DNA of 32,294 nucleotides from Dethiobacter sp. GTDB lineage: Bacteria; Bacillota; Dethiobacteria; DTU022; UBA8154. The notes beneath the pieces are model-generated. The model searched no databases and was not told where the DNA came from. It saw only the letters and a list, made by a program, of their open reading frames with translations. The DNA lies in NCBI GenBank assembly GCA_003605065.1, contig QZJM01000050.1:1-32294 (forward strand). Direction: 5' to 3'. Of this stretch, positions 23,679-29,849 are shown piece after piece (position 1 is the stretch's first letter; every line of letters begins with the position of its first letter). The position numbers were made by a program, and so were the translations under genes.

Positions 23679-23906
23679 TTGGCTGTGCTTTTCTTCTTCT
23701 GGCAGAAGAGAAGAAGTGCAGGCGGAGGGAAATCCAGGGCGAGAGCCCTGCGTAAGGAATACAGCCGCAAGGCAAGGCTTCCCCTGGGTAGAGAAGATGA
23801 ACACATAGACAGCTACATATTGCGGCTTCAGGAAAAATATCCGGCACGGTCAGAGGTCTGGTACCTGGAAAAGATGCTCTTCGATCTGGAAAGGGATAAA
23901 AGGTAA
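23679..23906 (+). pseudogene. Fragment of an unrecognised basic protein
   Basis: A 75-codon open frame facing away from the arsM remnant. The second half (REDEHIDSYILRLQEKYPAR then SEVWYLEKMLFDLERDKR) looks like a real protein C-terminus; the first half is low-quality and very basic. It meets the arsM break near 23676, so it marks the DNA that displaced the methyltransferase front. No family recognised. Confidence 0.35.
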
Positions 23907-23963
23907 ATAGATTAAAACCAAAAGTAAAAGAAAGAAGACCGGCGGATTCAGCCCGCCAGCAGG

Positions 23964-24219
23964 CTATTTATCTTTAACCCCTTCTCTTATCGCATTTTCA
24001 ACAAACTCATTTAATGATACTCCATTCATAATTGCTCTTCTTACTGCTTCTCTGTGTAGTTTAGGGTTAATCCTTACATTAAAGGTTCCTTTATACTGTT
24101 TTATATCACCCCTATCTCTTTCAATGTTTCTATAATTTGATCTATCTGATATCCCTTAAGTTCGTTTCCCGGGTGTGGTTTATATGAAGTCTTATTTCTA
24201 TACGAAACTAATAGTTAAA
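23964..24219 (-). pseudogene. HicA/HicB toxin-antitoxin remnants
   Basis: Two overlapping minus-strand frames. One (to TAA 24101-24103) reads TSYKPHPGNELKGYQIDQII, like the end of a small HicA-type mRNA interferase. The other (to TAG at 23964-23966) reads QYKGTFNVRINPKLHREAVR and RAIMNGVSLNEFVENAIREG, the ribbon-helix-helix end of a HicB antitoxin. HicA lacks its beginning and HicB its entire partial-RNase-H domain and start codon. A deleted hicAB pair is the simplest reading. Confidence 0.6.
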
Positions 24220-24325
24220 AAAGCCCAGGAGCAATGGACATAAAATGGCTTGGTTAAATTTTACTTGCCGCTTTTAGGATAATATTATAAAGTGTTTTTA
24301 GTAAAGAAAAAAAAATTTAACTGCT

Positions 24326-24441
24326 AATCCATACCCCTGTGGCAGCGGAAAAAGTACAAGAAATGCTGTCAGCCTGGTTCTGATGGAAAGGCGTCAGGGC
24401 ATAGCAAATATAAGCAATGGCGAAAGGACAGGATTTATATA
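24326..24441 (+). pseudogene. SEC-C zinc motif remnant, frameshifted
   Basis: NPYPCGSGK in one frame, then KKYKKCCQPGSDGKASG in the next, equals the SEC-C motif (CPCGSGKKYKKCC) broken by loss of one A in an A-run at about 24349-24353, with the first Cys changed to Tyr. The second frame reads without a stop into the gene at 24442. It is the tail of a lost gene or, less likely, a former N-terminal part of its neighbour. The stretch 24220-24325 shows nothing. Confidence 0.5.
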
Positions 24442-25161
24442 ATGATATTTATTACAAACACTCCCAATAATACTGGTGTAGCTATTCATGGAGATTATAT
24501 GGACTTCGATGAGCTATATGATGCCTTGCATGAAATTGTGGGAAATGAAAGTGAATATACCTCTTACGAGGCCGCCCGCATGAGAGTGTTGGGGGTTTGC
24601 TATGATATACGACATGCGATTATGGGAGATCGGGAAATTGAGTTTGTTGACAATGGCATGGACGGTGAAAAGATGAAGCGACTCTCTATGATTACTCCTG
24701 ACAAAAACATATACTTGAAGATATATGTGCTGTGGCCGGAAATGTTATTTGTCACAATGGCCCTCAATGACTTTATCCTGTTAAACCATAGGAAATGTAA
24801 ACACCCGCAGTGGGACAAGACAACTGCTGTTGTGCGCAAGCTTCAGGCTGCATTTTCAGAATGTATAAAGCAAACAGTCTCAGATGCTTCGTACAAACGC
24901 ATGGTAAATATGATGATACATGACTATACATGGTTTGACGGTTATGCTACACAGTATCTGGACATTCTTAATTGCAGGTTTCTTGAAATGGACAAGGAAA
25001 AACGACTGAAAAGCATCTCTACAATGGCCAAACGGCTAGTGGAGCGGGATGATGAGTATAGAAAGCTTCGAAGTGAGGTTATGGAGGCAGCAAGAAAGTA
25101 TAACTGCCCGGTTGATGATATAAGACTGCAATTAGAGTATCCAGAGGATATCGAGTGGTAG
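24442..25161 (+). CDS. Hypothetical protein, DUF6904-like
   Basis: A 239-residue soluble protein, mostly helical. The opening MIFITNTPNNTGVAIHGDYM then DFDELYDALHEIVGN and ARMRVLGVCYDIRHAIMGDR, EIEFVDNG matches my recollection of clostridial DUF6904 proteins, whose function is unknown. The middle has LWPEMLFVTMALNDFILLNH. The C-terminal 40 residues are charged and helical. I see no catalytic motif or signal peptide. ATG 24442 has AAAGGACAGG ten bases upstream, somewhat far; the frame is open further left through the SEC-C remnant. It is an isolated gene within IS and toxin debris, so probably mobile cargo. Confidence 0.65.
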   Translation: MIFITNTPNNTGVAIHGDYMDFDELYDALHEIVGNESEYTSYEAARMRVLGVCYDIRHAIMGDREIEFVDNGMDGEKMKRLSMITPDKNIYLKIYVLWPEMLFVTMALNDFILLNHRKCKHPQWDKTTAVVRKLQAAFSECIKQTVSDASYKRMVNMMIHDYTWFDGYATQYLDILNCRFLEMDKEKRLKSISTMAKRLVERDDEYRKLRSEVMEAARKYNCPVDDIRLQLEYPEDIEW

Positions 25162-25186
25162 TAAACCATATTGGAGTGCTTGATGT

Positions 25187-25351
25187 ATGTTGGTATTAGA
25201 ATTAAGAGAATTATTAAATAGTGTCCCGGGAAGAACTAAAGCTGCTGATTATTGGTTAAGGGAATATGAGAGAGCATTGAATGAAGGTATAAAGCCTAGT
25301 GTCTCGTCATATAAGTTCTTAGCCAAAACCTCACTTAAATTGGCAATGTAA
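25187..25351 (+). CDS. Small ORF cut by the IS630 insertion
   Basis: A 54-codon frame, LVLELRELLNSVPGRTKAAD then YWLREYERALNEGIKPSVSS, with convincing amphipathic composition. It begins 25 bases after the DUF6904-like stop, so it may be the next gene of that unit. Its last codons overlap the 3' end of the transposase by 17 bases, and the native C-terminus was probably lost there. No family recognised. Confidence 0.4.
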   Translation: MLVLELRELLNSVPGRTKAADYWLREYERALNEGIKPSVSSYKFLAKTSLKLAM

Positions 25352-26354
25352 TCGGTTCTTGGGAGAGCATCTCTTTTAAATCACTGACAGTGAATTTCCA
25401 GTTAAAAGGCTTTGTATAGTAACTGTTCCAGGTATCTATGAAGTTCAAGGTATGATTCTGGCCGGCCACAGTGCTGGAAACGTCCATCCGCTTGAGGCAT
25501 TTCTTTTCCAGTATACCAAACCAAATCTCGATTTGGTTCAGCCAGGACCCATGGAAAGGGGTGAAAATAAATTCAATCCTTCCCTTTTGCTCGGCAAGCC
25601 AGTTTTTTACCAGTTTAGTTTTGTGAGTCTTTAAATTATCCAAGATGATGTATAACCGCGTATCCGGATAAAGTTCAGCCATAGATTGCATAAAATCCAA
25701 GAACTGATACTGCGTATGCCTTTGGTAACAACGCCCGAATACCTGGCCATTTTGGATACATAAGCCGGCAATTAAAGAAAAGGGTGTGTGCCTTTTGTAA
25801 TGAAACTCTACCTTTTCAGGGTGTCCGGGCTTAAGCGGCAACCCCGGATAAAGTCGCTCAAGCACCTGTATGGCAGTACGTTCATCAACGCTTAGAACCA
25901 GACCATCTTTCGGCGGTGATTGATAAATATTTAAAATGCGCTCTGCCTTTCTAAAAAAATCCGGGTCTGTTCTGGTCAGGTAGTACTCGATGCGGTGGGG
26001 CTTTAAATGATGCTCGCGTAAAATTCTACGGACGCTTTCTGTGCTGATACTTTCCACGTCTAACAGCCGGGGAAGCATCATCGCCAAATCCCTTAACGAC
26101 CAGTAAGTTACCCCGGGTAAATAAGTCTCTGCCGGCTTTTGGCAAGCGATAGCGATAACCTGAAGCTTAAACTTCTCTTTAAAAACCCGCGGGCGGCCGC
26201 TGCGGGGAAGGTCTTTAAGGCCGGAAATGCCGTCTTTTAGATAGCGATTGTACCATTTCCGGGCCGTGCTTGCCGCGCAGTTTGCGATACCTGCCGCCGC
26301 TTGAACACTATTTGCAAGCTGCAGCATCAAGGCTGCCCTGGCCCATTTGACCAC
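25335..26354 (-). CDS. IS630-family transposase, N-terminus truncated
   Basis: A 339-residue transposase of the IS630/Tc1-mariner group. It shows a helix-turn-helix near 15-40 (IANCAASTARKWYNRYLKDG), then SGRPRVF and IACQKPAE, typical of the family. The DDE triad is present: Asp in LSVDERTAIQ near 152, Asp in LYIILDNLKTHKT near 230, and Glu in FHGSWLNQIEIWF near 265. Homologs start 20-30 residues earlier; here the frame has only a GTG start and runs upstream straight into the 40-bp repeat at 26368, so the front is missing or replaced. Clear terminal inverted repeats were not found. The core could be active only if translated with another start. It probably inserted beside or into the small ORF at 25187. 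Confidence 0.85.
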   Translation of the reverse strand: MVKWARAALMLQLANSVQAAAGIANCAASTARKWYNRYLKDGISGLKDLPRSGRPRVFKEKFKLQVIAIACQKPAETYLPGVTYWSLRDLAMMLPRLLDVESISTESVRRILREHHLKPHRIEYYLTRTDPDFFRKAERILNIYQSPPKDGLVLSVDERTAIQVLERLYPGLPLKPGHPEKVEFHYKRHTPFSLIAGLCIQNGQVFGRCYQRHTQYQFLDFMQSMAELYPDTRLYIILDNLKTHKTKLVKNWLAEQKGRIEFIFTPFHGSWLNQIEIWFGILEKKCLKRMDVSSTVAGQNHTLNFIDTWNSYYTKPFNWKFTVSDLKEMLSQEPITLPI

Positions 26355-26367
26355 TTTGTGGACAGTA

Positions 26368-26411
26368 GGTGTCAGGTCTTGAATTTTGAATTTAGGTAAC
26401 GGGTTTCATGC
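26368..26411 (+). repeat. Third copy of the ~40-bp repeat
   Basis: GTGTCAGGTCTTGAATTTTG plus AATTTAGGTAAC and GGTTTCATGC, differing from the copy at 22949-22991 at one base. It abuts the truncated 5' end of the transposase, so the repeat is a breakpoint of the rearrangement. Confidence 0.8.
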
Positions 26412-26559
26412 AAGTTAAGGAGTATTTTTTCTGCATTGATATTTCCCTCATACTTCGACAAATGAGCATACAGAAGAAGATAGACTACAACTTGCTAACA
26501 GGAGAATATATAAAAAAGAAAGCAGATGAAAAAGGAATTATTAGCACTACAAAAGGTAA

Positions 26560-26751
26560 GCTGAATCATTTGACCACATCTTTGTTTGTTTTGTTCTGGA
26601 ACATTTACCTGATCCTTTACAAGCATGCAATAAAAGACTATGGGAATTAGATTCAGGTGATTTGGATTTTTCTTTTCAAATTAACAGGAAAGCAACAGGG
26701 GTGCAGAAGGCCAAGATTGAGAGATTGTTAAACAAATTAAAAAATAAATAG
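26560..26751 (+). pseudogene. SAM methyltransferase scrap
   Basis: The frame reads AESFDHIFVCFVLEHLPDPL, the motif II/III region of class I methyltransferases (FDhIfv..vLEHl-P), then passes into an unrelated helical tail (KATGVQKAKIERLLNKLKNK) ending at TAG 26749-26751. It is an internal-deletion relic. The rest of 26412-26995 holds no intact gene. Confidence 0.45.
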
Positions 26752-26800
26752 TGTTTCAGATACCCAAAGGTTGAGGAGGTGAACGCCGCTGTAAGTACCA

Positions 26801-26820
26801 TGGGCTAATTTTTTAGCCCA
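26801..26820 (+). terminator. Stem-loop
   Basis: Perfect 8-bp stem TGGGCTAA/TTAGCCCA with a TTTT loop. It is not followed by a T-run, so it is a possible transcription barrier or protein site rather than a proven intrinsic terminator. Confidence 0.4.
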
Positions 26821-26879
26821 GGTAATAGTTACTGTACTTTTACTGTCGGCCTGAACAAGGGAAGACGATGGAACTGTCC

Positions 26880-26946
26880 CCATGGCTTACCCATGGCTTA
26901 CCGGTCGTAGCGAAATGAGCAATCTTGCGCTGTAGCAATCTTGCGC
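26880..26946 (+). repeat. Two short tandem duplications
   Basis: CCATGGCTTAC occurs twice (about 26880-26901), and AGCAATCTTGCGC twice with a 16-base period (26918-26930 and 26934-26946). The preceding GGAACTGTCCCC is of a kind seen beside REP-type transposons. Both duplications lie 50-110 bases before the Fe-S protein gene. Confidence 0.6.
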
Positions 26947-26995
26947 CAGTGTTAGGTAAAAAAATAATGCTGTAGTAAATATGGGGGGATTCTGA

Positions 26996-28096
26996 ATGTG
27001 TAATGATGTATACAGGCAGCTGGCGCTTCACCTTTCTACTCTCGGCATGGGCTTCCCGGATAAAGAGGAATTATTGGATATTCTCAGGGAAAATTTCACA
27101 CAGACTGAAGCTGAAGTGGCTCTGGCGCTTCCAACAAGAAGTGAACCCCTGCAAATTGTAAGTGTTAGTGAGATTGCCCAAAGAAGCAAACTTCCAGGAC
27201 AAGAACTGTTAACCATCTTAGAAAGACTTGCCGAAAAAGGAGTGCTATTTTCCGGGAAAACAGACGCAGGAGAAAACGGGTACGCCCTTCAGCAGGTCGG
27301 TTATGGATTTCCCCAGACCTTTTTTTGGAAAAATGAAGACACACCTCATTCCAGGAAAATGAGCGATTTAATTATAAAATATTTTAACCGTGAAGTGACT
27401 GCTAAAGCTTTTGCCGCCAGCAAAACAAAACCATTCCGGTACATCCCGGGCCAGGAATCCGTTCACGATGACATTCATGCGGTTTATCCCTACCATATGA
27501 TGGAAAATGTTGTGCAAAAAGCCAAAACCTTTGCTGTAGCCAATTGCTCCTGCCGTATGCAGATGAGATTAAAAGGGAAGGGATGCAATCATCCCCTGGA
27601 GGTATGCTTAAAATTTGATGAATTGGCAGAGTATGTAATCGAAAAAGGTTTCGGCAGGGAAATTACTAAGGATGAAGCGCTGAAAATCCTTAAAGAAAGC
27701 GAAGAAGCCGGCCTTGTTCATATGGCTGACAATGCCATGGGAGATGTTAAGCACTGCTGCAATTGCTGCGGATGTGCCTGCTGGAATGTCGGTAATATAA
27801 GAAGAAGAAGGATACCAAGAGATATACTGATGGCGGTTTACTTTTTGCGTGTCACAGATACAGGGGAATGCAGCGGGTGCGGCAGCTGTATTGATATTTG
27901 CCCTGTTGATGCCCTTAAATTGAATGGCGATTATCCTGCTGTTGATAACGACTGGTGTATCGGCTGTGGTGTTTGCGTGCTTAGATGTCCAAATGAGGCC
28001 GTAAAGTTGAAGCTCAGAAACGATCTGGACCAGGTACCGCCGTTTAACTTTAAGGCATTACATGAGATTATTTTGAAGGAAAAGAAATTAAAATAA
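26996..28096 (+). CDS. Winged-helix plus multi-[4Fe-4S] protein
   Basis: A 366-residue cytoplasmic protein; ATG 26996 follows GGGGGGA. Residues about 45-90 resemble a winged helix (VSEIAQRSKLPGQELLTILE, RLAEKGVLF). The middle has a Cys cluster (NCSCRMQMRLKGKGCNHPLE near 182-200), then KHCCNCCGCACWN near 255. Two ferredoxin motifs follow: CSGCGSCIDICPVDAL near 291 and CIGCGVCVLRCPNEAV near 321. These can hold two [4Fe-4S] clusters and possibly a third metal site. Similar proteins occur in sulfate reducers and acetogens, annotated only as 4Fe-4S binding proteins. A role in redox-linked regulation or electron transfer is possible, but no partner gene lies beside it. The gene is complete. Confidence 0.85.
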   Translation: MCNDVYRQLALHLSTLGMGFPDKEELLDILRENFTQTEAEVALALPTRSEPLQIVSVSEIAQRSKLPGQELLTILERLAEKGVLFSGKTDAGENGYALQQVGYGFPQTFFWKNEDTPHSRKMSDLIIKYFNREVTAKAFAASKTKPFRYIPGQESVHDDIHAVYPYHMMENVVQKAKTFAVANCSCRMQMRLKGKGCNHPLEVCLKFDELAEYVIEKGFGREITKDEALKILKESEEAGLVHMADNAMGDVKHCCNCCGCACWNVGNIRRRRIPRDILMAVYFLRVTDTGECSGCGSCIDICPVDALKLNGDYPAVDNDWCIGCGVCVLRCPNEAVKLKLRNDLDQVPPFNFKALHEIILKEKKLK

Positions 28097-28427
28097 ATAT
28101 ATTATACACGTTGCCCAAAAATATTGTCATTGCCATATCCAGCCTTCCCAGCCAGGCTGCTTTCCGAAATCACTTTCCCCCACTAAATCTTTTTTGTCTA
28201 GCCGTCCCCCTTTAAATAATGATATTAAAAAAATAAGCATTTATATTCATTAATCTTAATAAAATAATATTTAGATGCAGTTTCGCGAAATCTTCTGCTT
28301 CTTTCGTACGGTAAGGGGTGGCTTATTAAAAGGTACTAATAAATGTTAGGTTTACAGAGTAATTATCTAATCAAAAAGGATTTCCAATATATTCTATGGA
28401 ATAAAACAAGAAAGGAGGTGTTTGTTT
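28097..28427. other. Intergenic region, no gene seen
   Basis: 331 bases, AT-rich in the second half, holding only the ribosome site AAAGGAGGTG (28411-28420) of the next gene. I see no good terminator after the Fe-S protein and no confident promoter. Confidence 0.5.
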
Positions 28428-28811
28428 ATGGGTGGAGGAAAAACTACGGTAAATGATGCGGTCTTTCAATCCATAGCTGAAATTGTCCTTAAAAACATTA
28501 ATGACGTTGTAGCAAAGGAGAGAAAGGGACCACTCGCCGGATTCTCCAAAAAACTTATAGAGAGATTCTCTCCCCAGGTGATTGTAAAAAAAGTGGAGGC
28601 TCCAGAAGTTGACTTTGGGGAAATAAGCTTTGAGTTAAGGTTGGCTGTAATTTACGGGATTAAAATTCCGGAAGTAGCAACCAGGATTAGAAAAGAATTA
28701 GTAGAAGTTGTAAAAGAGTTTACTGGATATCAGGTGACCCAGGTTGATGTTGTTGTTGATAGGATAGTTGAGATGAAGGATCTAGAGCCTGAGATGCCAA
28801 AGGAAGAATAG
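28428..28811 (+). CDS. Asp23/Gls24 family envelope stress protein
   Basis: A 127-residue member of the Asp23/YloU family. It has an N-terminal VNDAVFQSIAEIVLKNINDV, the internal EISFELRLAVIYGIKIPEVA (the DLYLIVEYG-like strand of the family), and a helix ATRIRKELVEVVKEFTGYQV leading to VDVVVDRI, the hallmark V-x-V-x-V-x-G/D-I end. Family members associate with the membrane through partners and relate to envelope stress or, for YloU, lipid metabolism. ATG 28428 follows a perfect AAAGGAGGTG. It stands alone, without amaP or fakA-type neighbours, and its target is unknown. Confidence 0.88.
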   Translation: MGGGKTTVNDAVFQSIAEIVLKNINDVVAKERKGPLAGFSKKLIERFSPQVIVKKVEAPEVDFGEISFELRLAVIYGIKIPEVATRIRKELVEVVKEFTGYQVTQVDVVVDRIVEMKDLEPEMPKEE

Positions 28812-28975
28812 TCTGTAAATGTTTAGCCCTGTCCTTTAGTACCGTTTGGGATATAGCTGTTTACAGGATGCCTTTTATAGTCTTCGGTTAAACTCTCTAG
28901 CCCTGACTTACTATTAGGACCATTATATAAGCGTAGAGTTTATTACCATAAATATTCCTTACTCAATAGTAACAT

Positions 28976-29069
28976 TTTTGCTGAACACTTTAACCCCCTT
29001 ATGGGTGACTTTTGCTGAACATTGACATTCCTTCAAAAAACACAAATTAAAAACATTCCTTCAAAAAAC
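28976..29069 (+). repeat. Two pairs of direct repeats, element end?
   Basis: TTTTGCTGAACA occurs at 28976-28987 and 29010-29021 (34-base period). CATTCCTTCAAAAAAC occurs at 29026-29041 and 29054-29069. Spaced repeats with TTGCTGAACA resemble the multiple-repeat ends of IS21-type elements, but no istAB is present. The rest of 28812-28975 shows nothing beyond an AT-rich stretch. Confidence 0.5.
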
Positions 29070-29072
29070 TAG

Positions 29073-29101
29073 TTGACAGGGTAAAAACCCTGTGCTAAAA
29101 T
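29073..29101 (+). promoter_or_regulatory. Promoter of the T-box/aroA transcript
   Basis: TTGACA (29073-29078) and TAAAAT (29096-29101) with a 17-base spacer. An inverted repeat, ACAGGG/CCCTGT (29076-29092), fills the spacer and part of the -35 box, a possible operator. Confidence 0.75.
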
Positions 29102-29119
29102 TAACTTTAAATTTAATTA

Positions 29120-29275
29120 CCCAAAGACAGTGAAAGAGGAAAGTAAGCTGGTGATGTTTTCCACAGAGATGAGAGGCCGCAGGCTGAAAGCCCCTCGGTA
29201 TAACAACCAGAAGAAGTTCCCTCTGGAGTCGTACGCTGAAGAACCGGAAAAGATATCGGTTAGGTAAAAAAAGAA
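29120..29275 (+). promoter_or_regulatory. T-box stem I, first unit (Phe specifier)
   Basis: The segment has T-box stem I features. AGAGG (29135-29139) can pair with CCTCT (29220-29224), enclosing an AAAGTA S-turn. An AGAGATGAGAGGCC...GGCTGAAAGCC distal arm follows. A typical right flank, CTGGAGTCGTACGCTGAA, comes after the codon. The codon in the specifier position, after GAAG, is TTC (29217-29219), for tRNA-Phe. No GGTGG T-box sequence or terminator follows this unit; only a small hairpin AACCG/CGGTT does. Confidence 0.65.
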
Positions 29276-29280
29276 TTAAG

Positions 29281-29632
29281 TAAAGCGATGACGGAGAAAA
29301 GTAGGTAATGGGCGGATCCCAGAGAGCCGGGAGATGGTGCGGCCCGGCGTCCTAAAATTGCTGAAATACACTCCTGAGAAGCAAACCGAAAGCCGATATA
29401 ACTTGATGGTCAGTAGGCTTTGACGGAAACTTCCACCGTTAAAAGGAAGGGGGTATAAGGCTGGAATGTCTTCAGTCCGTACCTGACACCACTGCTGAAA
29501 AGCACTATTTTATAAAGGGTATCGGGCGGAAAATTCTGGTCCGTACCCTGATACGAGGGGGGCACTATGTGCCCAGCCAGGGTGGTACCGCGTGAAGCCA
29601 AAGCTTCCGTCCCTATGGACGGAAGCTTTTTT
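29281..29632 (+). promoter_or_regulatory. T-box riboswitch, second unit (Tyr specifier)
   Basis: A full-length T-box leader. GCGATGACGGAGAAAAGTAG (stem I base and S-turn) is followed by CCAGAGAGCCGGGAGATGGTG (AG bulge and distal loop). The specifier is TAC (29367-29369) in TGAAATACACTCCTGAG, for tRNA-Tyr. The conserved T-box AGGGTGGTACCGCG is at 29579-29592. Its TGGT bulge would pair with an ACCA tRNA end, which fits A73 of both tRNA-Tyr and tRNA-Phe. Uncharged tRNA should stabilise the antiterminator and turn on the aromatic pathway gene downstream. Confidence 0.88.
29601..29632 (+). terminator. T-box intrinsic terminator
   Basis: Perfect 12-bp stem AAGCTTCCGTCC/GGACGGAAGCTT with a CTAT loop and a following T-run. 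It competes with the T-box antiterminator. Confidence 0.92.
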
Positions 29633-29653
29633 AATTATACGGTTTTTTTTACG

Positions 29654-29751
29654 GAAGGAGGATGCAAGATGATAGTCTAGGGAGCATCAGGATTTTGGTT
29701 CCGCTCAGCCATCTAGCGGATATCTGTAGCGAAGAAATGAGGAAGGTTTAA
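29654..29751 (+). pseudogene. Scar of a deleted gene
   Basis: A strong ribosome site, GGAAGGAGG, is followed by ATG ATA GTC TAG (29669-29680), then DNA without a frame, then a stretch ending ICSEEMRKV-stop at 29751. A gene start and a gene end with almost nothing between suggest an internal deletion. AroF-type DAHP synthases often start MIIVMK, so a lost aromatic gene is conceivable, but the remaining codons are too few to prove it. Confidence 0.35.
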
Positions 29752-29780
29752 AAGGGTTCATTAAAACAGGAGGTGTTTTT

Positions 29781-29849
29781 TTGAGGCACTCCCTGGAAAA
29801 TCTTTATTTAAAATTAGAAAGGATGATTGGAAATGGAGATTACAATTAA
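29781..29849 (+). CDS. 22-codon leader ORF overlapping aroA
   Basis: TTG 29781 lies seven bases after AGGAGGTG, a far better ribosome site than that of aroA itself. It reads LRHSLENLYLKLERMIGNGD and ends at TAA 29847-29849, 17 bases inside aroA. It may couple translation into aroA or be a relic of an upstream gene. Confidence 0.4.
   Translation: MRHSLENLYLKLERMIGNGDYN

Noticed and set aside
26408-26650. 80-codon ORF starting MQVKEYFFCIDISLIL
   Set aside because: Its start lies in the tail of the 40-bp repeat, and another frame over the second half gives a recognisable methyltransferase segment, so this frame is probably a shadow.
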